Origin: Saururus chinensis
Lineage: Eukaryota > Streptophyta > Magnoliopsida > Piperales > Saururaceae
NCBI GenBank assembly: GCA_035235625.1
Contig: CP141141.1
Location: forward strand, 46,275,719 to 46,339,718
DNA length: 64,000 bases
Reading direction: 5' to 3'
Shown here piece after piece: positions 50,470-63,618 of the stretch. Numbering within the stretch: position 1 is the first letter of the stretch; every line of letters begins with the position of its first letter. The notes under the pieces were generated by a model. It was not told where the DNA came from. It did not search any database and saw only the letters and a list, made by a program, of their open reading frames with translations. The position numbers and the translations under genes are program-made.

Positions 50470-50915
50470 ATGCCCCTTGTAGTTAATCTAGCACCAACCC
50501 ACTTTGGTGACACCGCCTTCCTTGGCCCCTGCACCACCCTTGACTCCTACACCCTAGTCCTCAACCTCTCAAGCTTCGGCCACCCCATCTCCAGCGAGTT
50601 GTACTCCATCTCTGCCAGTGCACTCGCCTGCCTCGTCGACCTCGAATGCACCTCCTGCTGCCACTACGAGTGACTCCCACTCTAGGTGCTCCTCCTCTGC
50701 CTCGACTCCCCACCACCGCCCCCTTAGCGCCCAGGTGTACTGTGCCCCAACAGAGCTATGCAAGGGAGATGTGATAGAGGAACAATAACTTGGGTTTCAG
50801 AACTACACCGAGAAGGAGGCTAACGAGTACATGAGGGGGAAAGACCACCCCTAGGACCTCACCTTCCTCCATCAAATTCAGATGTTCATCTCCTGCAAAT
50901 TAGATTGGTGACCCA
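50470..50915 (+). pseudogene. Decayed protein-coding fragment, family unknown
   Basis: A GC-rich island in AT-rich DNA. One frame over about 50729-50910 reads as a protein-like stretch (for example NYTEKEANEYMRGKDHP and LTFLHQIQMFISCKLDW) broken by several in-frame stops. The composition suggests a captured or dead gene piece. I do not recognise the parent family. Confidence 0.35.
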
Positions 50916-51046
50916 TTATTCACTGTGAAGCCGAAATTTTGAAGGATCACTGGCTGCGGATGGGCATGAGGGTTGTTGCGACATATGAATACGCTATATA
51001 GACCTGGCCTACAGATTTGGGGCTGATTGTCTCATTCAATGTAAAC

Positions 51047-51712
51047 CATAAATATTTACTCATTTTGCCATATACAAAGAGAGTAAACATTTATTATCTT
51101 TATTAGGAGGGAGGCGGCAGAGATGCTGTGGATGGAGAGGGAGAATGAAGCCTTGAGCATGAAGTAAAGATGTTGAAGAAGAAGTGGAGCATTGATTTAG
51201 ATGGAGGAAGAAGCGATCTTGATAAAAGAAAAAAAATAGAAGAGGGCGCGGTGGAGGAGGGCAGGCGATAGAGGAGGTGACGGAGCTGCTGTGGACGGAG
51301 AGAAAGATGGAGGAGGAGGCATGGAGTAAAGATCTGGATGAAAAAAAGAAAATGAGTAACGATTTGGATGAAGAAATAAAAGATATGGACAGAGGAAGGA
51401 AAAAAAGAAGAAAATAAAAGGGAGGAGGGCCTAGTGGAAGAGGATACGCAGTGGAAGAGGTGTCAGAGCTACTATAGACGGATAGGCGCTACTATAGACG
51501 GATAGGCATAGAGTATGGAGTTAAGATCTAAACGAAAAAAAAAAAAGAATAGTGATTTATATAGAGGAAGAAGTGACTCTAGAAGAAGAAAAAAGGTTTG
51601 GACGCAAGAGGAAAAAGAAAGAATAAATGAAGAAAAAAGTAAAAAGAAATAAATAAAATAAATAAATTTATTAGAAAATATAAATTATTTAAACGATAAT
51701 TAACACACTTGT
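51047..51712 (+). repeat. Dispersed repeat family, copy B
   Basis: Homologue of 16770-17493 in the opposite orientation. Starts ATAAATATTTACTC, contains TTTATTAGGAGGGAGGC, then about three to four degenerate units with GCTGTGGACGGAGAG and GGAGTAAAGAT(C/G)T, and ends in AAATATAAATTATTT. Purine-rich, non-coding. Confidence 0.7.
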
Positions 51713-54700
51713 AGGACCTCTCGTCACATAAAGCCTGCTCACGGGAGTAGGCCTGAATTGTTCAAAGCCAAAACCTGCTAGCATGTGGGGATATGACAAT
51801 GGGCGTAGCGGTGGGCTTGGCCTAGGCTCTACTATCATTTCCTACATTTGGCTTAATGATTTATGTTCCCCCTTGGTGGCCTTTCAGCCAATTATCACGT
51901 CTGCCGTGGTGGGCAACTGAACTGTCATCATCTTAGTGCTTGTTCACGTGGGCTGAAATGTCCCTGCTTAAGCAGAGCTCTAGCTGAGGTCAATGGCTAC
52001 TATTGGTGAATAGTTAACACAAAAGAAAGCTTTGTAATGTGTCCTCAATATCTACCGCCTGCCTATTGTGCAAAGAGAGTAATGCTAATCATACGTCAAA
52101 CCAGCCACGGTATGAGTCCACGGGCTTCTTCATAGCCCTTGCTGAATGGGATATGCTCAATCTTTACATATCCCGTGGGTTATCATGTGGCTAACCACTG
52201 TGGGTTTAGACTTGTTCTTGTGGAAGTCCACTGGTCTCGCCAAATTACCTGGTCTACGACACATTCAACACTAATGAGCCCAGCCATGGTATATGTAGCC
52301 CATTTAGTCTTTGGGCTAAAGATGCTAGCCCAAACAGTCCAGCAAAAAGGCCTGAGAGTCTTGAGACTTAGACTTCAATATTAGCCCATATACAGCTTGA
52401 GTTCAGGACAGTACTAGTTTTGGTAATGGCTTTAGTTGTTACTTTTAAATTTCCAGGCTAACAAGTACATAGGTGCAACAAGATAAACGTAATTCAGGCA
52501 TGTCACTTGCCCTTCTTTTAAGTTTTGATTACGGTTCAAGTTGACTGAGAAAGCTCGGCTGCTGCATGCAGTTGGATGAGAATAGTTATTTGATCGGTAA
52601 ACGACGATGAACTATTACAATGACTATTCGTTCTAGCTAATATAACCTTTGCAGAAACAAGTAATCTTTTCACAGGGAATCTTAATAATGAAGATACAAA
52701 TATTTTGGCCAAATCTGAGCCAATTAGCAGCGAAGAGTACCTGATCATTCTACTCATAGTAAGAAAACTAATGTATATTTCAAGGTAAGGAAATTAATGT
52801 ATAGCGGGTAGTAGGGATATGCCACTCGGTCGAGTTTTGTCAAATTCGAACCCAATATCATTTAAAAAATGAGAAACTCGAATCCGATTTAAATAGCTAT
52901 TTGGGTTGACCCTTTAGGGTATGTTAAGTTTTATAAAGATACAAAGAAATTTTTTTAAAAAATTATATTTATAACTTTAAATTAGTTATGTCAAGTTTGG
53001 TTACTTGAAACCCAAATAGCTAATCGGGTTGAATTTAGAAATTCAATCCACCCACAGAAGGGTCGGGTTTTACCATATACCTGACCCGAATTACACCTGT
53101 AATGGGTAGTTCACTATCTATGCAGTCAAGGAGAATTAAGTTGCTGGCAGGGAAGCTTTTAAATTCAGATGTTGTGGGGATATATTTTGGTAGGTGACAT
53201 TGGATAAATACACTTTATATATAGCTGTTGGGAGGGTAAATGAGATCTGCGTTGCAGGGAATCTTTTAATTAATGCGTATGTTAGCTTTTATTAACATCT
53301 ATTTTGGTAGGTGAAATCGCATTCTCATGCCTTACACCAGGTTAATTGATGTGTGTCCTTGGTCATACCTACAATTTTGACTCAAATGGAACTGTCTCTC
53401 ATTCTTCATTTCTGCTTCCATACGAGGTTCGACCACCGTCTCTTCTTGTTTCAAACAATACGAAACTTTCTTTTATGGACAACCACACAATTATAAGAAA
53501 CTTGTCTTAAATGTTGCATAACCACTAAGGCTAAATTGCTCTTAAATAAAATGTGGATGGTCCAGTTTATCAATATTGATTTTGACAAGCATGATGTTAA
53601 TGTGGTGGTCGTAATCACCATGCAGCTCCTTTTATCATCATCGTTATGTTTATCGTCTTCTTGCCTCAAATGTTTTCCCCAAGGAAGTGGATGTAATTGT
53701 AGAATTTTGGCATAACAAGGAGGAAAATTTAGGAATTGGATATGCTAGTCTCCCTTCCATCATTGCTTCAGACCATTTAATTAAGGGATATACCCTCTTT
53801 CTCGTCTATAATTATACTTTTAGACTGATTTTGTGTTCGCCAGTTGGACTTGGAGAAACTTATTGCATTCTCTAATCAGCATGACACAACCACCAATGCT
53901 ATTATTCCCAAAAGTTTACTCAAAATACAATAAATTCTATAATACCACATGGACCACACAGAATTATGGATCAATGCAAAAAAAATAAATTGTTAGTTGT
54001 TACAAGTTTATTTTAGTTTTTTATATTTTATTACTTTCTTCATAAGACAATGACCAACAAGATTTGCTCTCATCCTTTGATCTTACATACCCACTAGACA
54101 CCATAAGGCCTACATATCAGCCAAAATAACTGCATTCTTAAGAAGAGCTTAGCTATCCTCGTATATTAAGGTGCATCTTTGAGATAATGCCTCCCGTGGA
54201 GGATTTATGATGCTGTGGTTCAGATAATAGCCCTTTTAGCTCAGTTCCCGAATTTCTCGTATTAGTCACTGATCGCTCACTATTATAGAGAAGCTAACGT
54301 TGTTGCAGACTATCAAATTTTGCACTCGATCAATTCTCCTGCTCTTGGATCAAGTCCCCAATATATATATGCTTACAGGGACTCCGCCCATATACGTACC
54401 CCACACACCCAGGCACCCACCCACCATGGACTAATGCATTGAAAGGCCATAATTGTGTACTGTGCAAGTATCAATCAGCCACTCAAATGGATTATGGACC
54501 CCCGCGTTTCAACGTGTGTTCATAGCACCATCCTATTCCTATCTCGTCTTTCCAGTGCATGCATGTGTGAAGAGTACAATTTTCGTTTTGAATCCATTAG
54601 ACACTTATCAACTCGAAGTTTTTACTTTGGCAAATAGCGGGCGTTGTCTTTTCCTTGTTTTGTAGGAAGCCTCAGTATGAATATCATTTTCCATATGCAA

Positions 54701-56990
54701 ACATGATACCCAGTAAGGCACATGATCGGTTGTAAGAAGGTTAATGTAAGACAAGGCCAAGCTGTCCATGTCGGTGGAAATGGAGCCAGTTTTCTCAACT
54801 ATAATCATCTTCTAATTATTGGACATCTTCCTCTCGATGCCTCTCACTTTATCCCTTTTCTCTTTCTTCGAAATCACTTCTCCATTGCCATGTTAATATG
54901 TACTCACTTGTTCTTACTTGCACGAAAACTGTTAACCACTAAAGGTGGATTTTCATAACTTTTACCCTTTAAACTTGAAGGTTGCTAAAGATTAGGCAGG
55001 ACAAGCTTACGCACAACTTCCCAAGTACCAATCAAGTCATTGGTTTGTTCCATGCACTTTTTACATCAAATGTTTAGAATATATGCTATTCTGAGAGTGC
55101 CGTAGAGTCCAGGGAATAGATAAGGGGCGGTCTCTTTACAACGTCCTCTGTCTTTTATCGCTGCGCCATCCAAAACTGTCTCCCTCTTTTGCTTTGCCCT
55201 CTTTCCCAGAATTAGATTTGGTCTCAGCCATACTGATTCCCAGACATTACAACCAAGTGTTTCCCCTTCTATCTTGTTCGAATTTTTGTTTTCTCTCTTC
55301 TATTATTTTGTTCATTGAGTTGATGATTTGGGCCTGAGAAGAGATTACAGGGCTACATGAGAACCAAGGCAGTAAAACCGAGTTGCATATATCCATCCTT
55401 TCGTTTACGCCACTTCCATCCAGTAAGAAATAACGAAAAACCTCGTTTTCGTGCCCACTGGCCACTGCTCATATCTCCTTCATGCCTCATCCATATATAT
55501 ACGGCTTAGAGCTATTGCCGACTAAAGTGTAGCACCATATTCATACGGACGAGGAGGGAGCATCAGATAAAGTTTATTTTTTTGTGTGTCCACTCACTAT
55601 CAGATGATATATTTGTTTTATTTTTGATGAAGAAGATACATCCTAAGGAAGTATTTTTTTGTCCTCTACTTGGATATCCACCACCAGGTAGCCGTCGATC
55701 ATGGGATCAACAGTGCATACACTATGCATGTACGAGTTAGCGCATGTGCAATCGATTGCTCCACATTCGTCAAGAATATCGTGGCAGACATCTTCTGGGA
55801 GGACCCTAAATTTTTTTGTAAGACGAAAAAAGCAACGATAGACACAGTGTGAACGCAATCCACGCGGGGCAATTTAGAAAGTGTGCAGTGGAGAGTGGAT
55901 CAATGTACGTGCCAGTCCACTTAGCGGAGCCCACAGGAAAACCATTGAAGGTCCTTTTAAATACATATCCTCCATACATTTAAAGTATAATAGGAGGCAG
56001 TAGCATCGCAAAACATAAACGGACAAATATATGAGGGTTTTTTAGAAGTTAAAGTCATTTCCAAAAGAATGAAAGTCAGCCATCGTTGCAAAACAATATT
56101 ATACTAAAGTGTTTTTCTGACCAACTGGATCTCTCGGATTAGCTCCATGACCAACCAATGTTACATAGATCATTGGTGAAGGGTAATCATACATAGAAAT
56201 TAGAGCCCTTCTATGTACTCGATCATGTTCGAAGCTTTATATGGGCTGGTGATCATGGGGTGTTGGACCGTTTGTCCCATGAAAGTTGTTGCAACAAAAA
56301 TAGGCCGCCGGAGTATAAAGGACAAGACCAAGGGCACTCCTCTTGGATCATCTCTCTCATTGTTTATGGTAAAATGGTTGTCATAATTTACAATATGAGC
56401 GTACAAAATAGCATGAAAAAGAAGAAGCCAAGGCAAAGAAGAAAAGGAAGGAGCAGGGACGGGGTATGAGCAATAATGTGCCACTCATTAAAACCCATAA
56501 CTTCATAATAGATAGAGAGGTGGCAGTGGCCCCACACCCGCTGGAACCATTTCTGTTCCAGATTCACAGAATCAGAGCGAAGCAAAAGCAACAGCCCCCT
56601 GCATTCGAATTTAGAGCGTCTGGTACAGTATAGTCCGGCATTTGCCCTTGCCCTTCCAAATTCACCAAAACTGCCATTATATGCATGGATAAAAAATCTC
56701 ATTTCTTGTTTTTGAAAGAAAGAGCGAAAACATCTGAAATAATTGATTGTATGAAAAAGAGAACCGTACCGTCTCGGCGTCTAGAAGCAATGGATGGGAC
56801 GGGAGTGTGAGACTGACCGATTATAGTCCATATAGAAGGAGGAGGAGCAGAGTTTTCATGATCTGATCACGGGCGGCGTGGGCGGAAGCGGCCGCGTCAA
56901 ATCGTTTCCCGCACACCGAGTACTGAGGAAGACGACGCCTAGAAACTAGAAAGCTGTCGTTATCGCTTTATCGCTGAAATGCCAACGTAT
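51713..56990. other. Intergenic region
   Basis: AT-rich with only short frames. 52810-53105 contains a GGGTCGGGTT/AACCCGA-type repeat of the kind also nested in the 32.4-kb element. No RNA gene or coding exon recognised. Confidence 0.5.
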
Positions 56991-57029
56991 AGTTGGCTAC
57001 TCTCGTCTTTTCCCTCCTCACTTTCGTGG

Positions 57030-57657
57030 ACAGTGAAATGCAGTTGCTCTCTCTCTCTCTCGCCCTCTCATGCTCCCATTCACTCTTCGCTTGCTTTTTT
57101 AACTTGTTCGACGCGAGAGACCTGATTTGTCTCTTCCTCCGTTGCGCTCATTTCCTTTCTTCCCTTCCCTTTTTCCTCGATTAAATAAAACTGTTTGTTT
57201 TTTCGACAAACGACTTTACTTCGTCTGGGGACGCGGGATTGTCTTTCTGGTCTCCACGGGAGCGAAGTATTGCTGTTTCCGTCCCTCCAATTCAGTTTTT
57301 GTTTGGTTCAAGCATTCATATACTCAAATTTTGCTACAGGAATAGAGTAGTGGTGCAGATTCCTGACGTAGATCCAGAGGGAACGGAGAGGAGATCGAGT
57401 CATCCAGGGAGTTGGACTTCTGGGGACATTCTTCTCGAGCTAATAATCCATTTCCCGTTGTTTATTGGGAAAGATCGAAAAGGGGGCTGTAAATAAGATT
57501 CAAAGCTTTCTCTTCTTAAAAATAACTTTGGGAGTAGTTCTTCTTCTTCCTGCGCTTTCCCATTGATACAAGAAGAAAGTTTACTCATCTGAAGCTGTAC
57601 TATTCAGACTCATCAACCAGAGCTTCCGGAGAACTGAGAAGATTCATTGCTTCAAAG
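57030..57657 (+). promoter_or_regulatory. Candidate non-coding first exon / promoter of the CEPR2-like gene
   Basis: A C/T-rich, leader-like segment (CT microsatellite at 57049-57061) ends at a good donor, TCAAAG|GTATTC (57657/57658), followed by a T-rich stretch. An acceptor such as TTTATCTCAG near 59511 would put a 1.85-kb 5'UTR intron before the CEPR2-like ATG. The link is inference; the segment could instead belong to an unrelated non-coding transcript. Confidence 0.3.
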
Positions 57658-59562
57658 GTATTCCTCATTTTTTTTACTTCATAAAGAAGATGATAAAGGC
57701 AATCCATGCTTTTGTAAATCTTTGCTCTTTTAGTTCGAATCCAGATTTTTTTAAAAGAAAAAAGTAGCAAAATAGTCAGCTTTTCCCCGGTAATGGTATT
57801 TTGCTGCGGATTTTTTCCCCCCGCGGGAAACATACCTTAAAAAGTCTTCAACTTGTTCAACTACCTTACCACATGAGTAACCATTCATCTTGAATTAAAT
57901 ACAAATAACAGAAAACACTAATCTATTGCCATTTTCAATTGGACTTTGATTTTCTCATAATTTTTTTTACACCAACTTTACTCTTATTTCCATAGACCAT
58001 AGTGTCAGTCTCTGTTTTTTTTGTTTTTTTTACAACTTAGTGTTTGTCTCCGGTTGATCTTCTAGTATCTTAGCTTATTGAGCAGTAGTTTTTTTAAAAA
58101 AAATAAACTTACTGAGCAGTAATTTTGTTGTGTTAAAAAAAAAAAAGAGGAGATAAAAAATGGGTGTTCCCTGTCCCCAGGCAATGGCAATCATATCCTC
58201 CCTACCGAAACTCACGTGATTTACATTTATAACATTACCAACGGGCAAAATAATACTTTAACCATAGCCGTACATGCCCAATATCCTCCCCGCGATCAAC
58301 GGTGATAAAGCAGTCCGTAGGTATTCCGTAGATGCATTAAGTAAGTGTAGCATTTGCTATACTCTCCACCGGCCTTTTTTTCCCGTTGACTGTAGTTGAA
58401 CATGTCTCTGTACTCTGGGACCCGCTCTGTGCGTGTATCCAGAAGTACCACACATTGTGGGCCCATTTTTACTTCTATTTAAATTAATTTTTCCTGCTAT
58501 TGTTTTGAGTTTTTTACGCTTCATATATCCTTCCGCTGGTTGACGTGGTTCATCACGAAGGGTATTCCAGGATGCTTCACGCGTCTAAGTGTACGCAATT
58601 TTTACTGACGGCTGTTTTTTGGACCTCATTGCGGGTCTGGCAGTGAAAGAATTGGGATCCGATTGTCCGACGGTTGCTACGTCGCTGTTCTGGATGATCA
58701 CTACGGTACGTAAACGAACCGTTCCCTTTCTTCTACTGATAGTACAGCATGATTTTGCCGAAAGAAAAAAACGATGGTGAAGCGTGAATCATTTTGTGAT
58801 TTGATCACGGATTACGACAATTGTTTATCCCCTAGAAAAGATTAGGACAACATATCTAGAAGATACTTAAAGCTTACACCATATATATAATAAAACGCCT
58901 AATGAAAGCAAAATAGGGGTGCCCCCACCCGCCTTGACGGCCATTGTCTTATCTATCCGTGAAGCTGTCATGAACCACTTTTTAGGCCTTAAAAAATGGG
59001 ACCACCCTTTGTATGATCCAAGCTGTTTAAAACTATGGGGTCCCAGTTATGGCAGCTACCGGCCAGATGGCTTTTCTTTTTGGTGGACGGTCTATTCACG
59101 GGCCACTGATCACTTAAATAAGACAGACAACACCCATCTGATGGACATAGATTTGATGGAAGGATAGTAATATTCTCACAACAAAAATACCTTACAAGAG
59201 ATTTTTTTTTGGACTTTATTAAATAGGCCCCACACAAACTTCACATGGCTCACTTATTTAAACTAATCAAAATTCGTGTATAAATTTTTATGTGTATTTC
59301 TGATGTGAAAAATACCATTTTTCTTGATTGGAATATTCGACACCAGTACCACTCTTATAGCCATGCTTTTTGTACGTGAGCTAAAATGGGCGGATCAGTC
59401 ATTCAGTTTGAGGGACTGTCTTGTTGTGACTTTTATGATTTATGTTCGTTATTTCGTTATAAGGAGGCATTTATCGATATTCTTGTTCTTATCCCACCAG
59501 ACTTTTATCTCAGCAACCAGCTGAGCTATTTTTGGCTAAGATTGATCAAGCTCTATTGATAA
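57658..59562. other. Upstream region or 5'UTR intron of the CEPR2-like gene
   Basis: AT-rich, no protein gene seen. It may be intron (see the candidate first exon) or promoter. Confidence 0.4.
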
Positions 59563-62500
59563 ATGGCGAGACTAGCATTAGCTTTGTTCCAACCAATGGC
59601 CAGGATATCATGTCTCCCCTGTCTTGTGGCCGCCATGTTCATATTGCGCCTGCTCCCGCCATCCTGCTCGATGCGTGTGGAAACCCAGGCTCTTCTTCAG
59701 TTCAAAAGCCAGTTGAAAGACCCTTTCAATTCCATGAAGGACTGGGTGGATTCTGAATCTCCTTGCAGCTTCTCCGGTGTCTCCTGTCACCCCGTTTCTG
59801 GCCGGGTCACCGGAGTCTCTCTTTCTAGCAAGTCTCTGTCTGGGGAGCTCTCCCCGGCCATCTTCAGCCTGTCGGCGCTCGATACTCTTGTACTTATGTC
59901 GAACTCGATTTCGGGCAAGATTCCTCACACGTTAGCTAATGCCAGCAGTCTTCGTGTTCTTGATCTCTCTGACAACAGCTTCACGGGCCAGATTCCGGAT
60001 TTGAGGAGTTTGAGGAACCTGGAGGTGGTCGACTTGTCTGAGAACTACTTCTCTGGTGAGTTCCCGAGATGGGTCAGCGAACTGTCTGCTCTGACCTCTC
60101 TAGGCCTTGCTGAAAATGAGTTTGACGAGGGAGAGATTCCAGACGGAATAGGGAAGTTAAAGAACTTGACTCTGTTATATTTGGCTGCCTGTAGCTTTGT
60201 CGGTCAGATACCTGATTCCATATTCAACTTGAAGTCCTTGCGGACACTTGATCTTTCGAAAAACAAGCTGTCTGGTAAATTTCCACAGGCCATTGCTACT
60301 CTGCCTAATCTCAGCAAGATTGAGCTCTATTGGAACAATTTTACCGGAGAGATACCGCCCGCGCTTGCAAACCTCACCTTTCTGCGTGAAATTGACATTT
60401 CACGTAACCAAATGACTGGAGCACTACCTAATGAGTTAGGTAATGTAAAAAATTTGAAGGTTTTTCAATGCTATGAGAACAACTTCACTGGTGAGATACC
60501 AAAAGGGTTTGGGGAGTTGCAACATCTGGAAGGATTTTCAATCTACAGAAATAAATTTTTTGGTGAATTTCCTGAAAATTTTGGCAGATTTTCACCACTC
60601 AACAGCATCGACATTTCAGAGAATCAGTTTACTGGTGGGTTTCCTAAGTTCCTGTGTGCTAACAATAAATTGCAGTTCTTGCTTGCATTGGACAACGGAT
60701 TTTCGGGAGAATTGCCTGAATCTTATGCAAATTGCAAATCTTTGGTGCGATTCCGAATCAATCAAAATAAGCTATATGGAAAAATTGTGGCTGGGTTGTG
60801 GGGATTACCGAATGCAACGATCATAGATATTGCAGACAACAACTTCTCTGGAGGAATCTCTTCAGAGATTGGGATATCTACCGGGTTAAATCAACTCCTG
60901 CTTGAGAACAACAACTTTTCAGGTGAGCTTCCTGTTGAAATTAGCAAAGTTACCCAGTTACAGAAACTCTCTGCATATAACAACTCATTTTCTGGTAAGA
61001 TACCCTCTGAAATCGGAGGCTTGAAGCAATTATCCTCGTTGCATCTGGAGCAAAATTTCCTTACTGGAGACATTCCCTCAGAACTCTGTCAATGCAGCAA
61101 ATTGGTCGATTTAAATTTGGCAGGAAATTCTCTGATTGGTAGAATCCCTGAGACCATCCATCTCTTGATATCTTTGAACTCGTTGAATCTGTCACAAAAC
61201 AAGCTCTCGGGCCCCATCCCAGAGAACCTACAGCTTCTGAAGCTGAGTTCAATTGATTTATCTGGCAATGAACTGTCAGGAAAAGTTCCTCCTATGCTTC
61301 TTATGGTAGGAGGTTACCAAGCATTTTCAGACAACGAGGGCCTTTGTGTGGACCAAAGTGAACAAATACGGGGTAATTTTGAGATGGGCATCTGCAGCAC
61401 AAGCAAAAGCCAAAATGGTGTACACAAGAAGTGGGTTCTACTGTGCATCATTTTATCAGCCATGGTGGTTGTTTTAGCCGGGCTCATTCTTGTGAGCTAC
61501 CGTAGCTTCAAGCTTGGGGTATCCTCCATAGGAGACGATCCCGAAGGTGGTCTTGAAAAGAGCCCAAATTGGAAACTCAAATCTTTTCATCAAACAGAAT
61601 TTGATGTGGACGAAATTTATAATTTGGAAGAGAGCAAATTGATTGGAAGTGGAAGTACAGGTAAGGTCTACAGACTAGATGTGAAGAAGAATGGAGGAGC
61701 TTTTGCTGTGAAGCAATTATGGGAAGGAAAAGAACTAAAAGCCCTGACTTCGGAAATGGATATCCTTGGGAAGATAAGGCATCGAAACATTCTGAAGCTT
61801 TATGCTTGTCTGACCAAAGGACAATCAAGTTTCTTGGTCTTTGAGTTTATGGCAAATGGCAATCTGTCTCAAGCTCTTCGACGTGAAATCAAATGCGGGA
61901 AGCCGGAGTTGGATTGGCCTCAGCGATATAAAATTGCAGTTGGAGCTGCCAGGGGGATTGCATATCTTCACCATGACTGTTCTCCAGCTATTATTCACAG
62001 AGATATAAAGTCAAGCAATATTCTACTTAACGAGGATTATGAAGCCAAAATTGCAGACTTTGGCATTGCTAGGACTGTAGAAGACTCCCATTCTGGATCA
62101 GATTCAAGCTGCTTTGCTGGCACCCACGGTTACATGGCTCCTGGTGAATCTTTTTCTCTTTAAATTCCACTCTTATAATTAGTTATTTCTGTATGTTCTG
62201 ACTTAAAAAGATTTCCAATGTACCTTGCATAAACTTTACCTAACAATTGGCACCTATGGTTGTTTCTTAAAAATTTCAGAACTCGCGTATTCTTTGAAGC
62301 TTACAGAAAAGAGTGATGTCTACAGCTTTGGCGTGGTACTACTCGAATTAGTGACAGGCCGTGGTCCGGTGGAACCAGAGTATGGTGAAGAAAAAGATAT
62401 TGTCTATTGGGTGACAACTCGGCTTAACGACCAGAAAAATGTTGCTGATGTTGTCGACGCTAGAATTTGCAGTTTGTCAGCTGAAGAAGACATGATGAAG

Positions 62501-62731
62501 GTCTTGAGGATTGCGATTCAGTGTACAAAGAAATTGCCAACTCTGAGACCAACCATGAGAGAAGTGGTGAAGATGCTCTTGGATGCAGATCCCTGTACTC
62601 TTACATCCAGTGAGAAGGTTTATGATAAGAACAATGCTACTATACCCGCGTTTGTTTGTCCACCGGATGAATCCGCGGGCTTTTCTCAGACCGTGGATCA
62701 GTTCGGTTCTTACTTCCAATACACCGTCTAG
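59563..62731 (+). CDS. CEPR2: LRR receptor kinase, CEPR2-like (C-terminally encoded peptide receptor)
   Basis: Plasma-membrane receptor kinase of LRR subfamily XI. Arabidopsis CEPR1/CEPR2 perceive CEP peptides that signal nitrogen demand and restrain root growth. Exons 59563-62143 and 62280-62731 join to 1010 aa. Hydrophobic signal about 17-36 (Met 12 at 59596 is an alternative start giving a more typical signal peptide). N-cap DWVDSESPCSFSGVSC (60-75); about 20 LRRs to residue 580; LCVDQSEQI paired with GICS; transmembrane 624-646; then SFHQTEFDVDEIYNL, a CEPR2-type juxtamembrane block. Kinase: LIGSGSTGKVY, Lys 717, HRD 812-814, DFG 832-834, APE across the intron, so it is probably active. 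The tail ends in an extended Ser/Thr/Pro-rich segment. The intron is only 136 bp, at the same codon as in the BAM3-like gene. Confidence 0.93.
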
Positions 62732-63600
62732 ATCTATCAGTATCCCGTGGATAACAGCTCTAGGAGTTTTAAGTATTTTCCAGATGATAAACAGGTTTTT
62801 AGCTTATGAAATCCTCTCTCCTCCAAGTTGTTGTACTTGCTGTAATTACAGATGGAAGTCGATATTGTATTTTACTGTGATTTTGTTCAGTTGGATTTCT
62901 GTACCCTGTGCCATCACCAGTGCTTTTGGCTGCTATATGAATGAATGTCTAAGTAGTTGGTTATGTAACAGGAACATGGTGGTTGTTTAACAAAAAAATC
63001 AATTCATACGTGCAGTCCATGTTTTAAAATGCTTGGGTTTACAGCACTAGAAGGGACAGGGTCATAATTTACTGGTTACTGGAATACTTGAGTCAGTTGA
63101 TCATCTCTAATTTTATCGAAACTGGTAGTCACCTGATTTAAAGCGTTAGGAAATGTTGATTCAGTGGCTGGGCATGCAGCCATCAACATCAGCAACCATT
63201 GACGAAGATAGTTTATTAATATATATGAACAATGTCAATTGTCAAGCTACTTTGAAGGCTGAAAAGTCAACTATAAGATTTGGGACTTGCAGAGAAGGTC
63301 TCAGGGTCCAGGTCAAAGATTGAATTGTGTGTGTGTGTGTGTGTTTTGGCAATAAGACTGGACCAATGACGGAAGCAGATTGGAGAGAGGCTCAGTCTAC
63401 TACAGAAAACAATGCCGGGTTGTTGATTCGGCAGGTAATGATACTAGTAAGAGTAATCCATAGTATTAACAAGGATTAAGCAGTGTCATTATCTCATGTT
63501 GCGTGTGGTTGAAATAGTCTGGGAAATGGATGGACGGTCCAGTCCGCAGGGAGCGAGTCGACATAGTTTACAGACGATCTGGACCGTCGGACCCCGTCTC
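62732..63600. other. 3' flank of the CEPR2-like gene
   Basis: 3'UTR for the first few hundred bases, then intergenic DNA with a (GT)n microsatellite at about 63325-63344. Confidence 0.6.
63325..63344. repeat. (GT)n microsatellite
   Basis: About ten uninterrupted GT units. Confidence 0.85.
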
Positions 63601-63604
63601 GCGA

Positions 63605-63618
63605 GGCTCACGTGAGCC
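63605..63618. promoter_or_regulatory. 14-bp palindrome centred on a CACGTG G-box
   Basis: GGCTCACGTGAGCC reads the same on both strands. CACGTG is the core bound by plant bZIP and bHLH factors. It sits in a GC-rich stretch (63540-63840) that looks like the promoter of a gene starting beyond the window. Confidence 0.5.

Noticed and set aside
55247..55465. 72-aa minus-strand frame below a TATATATA box
   Set aside because: No recognised protein; the TATA-like run is common in AT-rich DNA.
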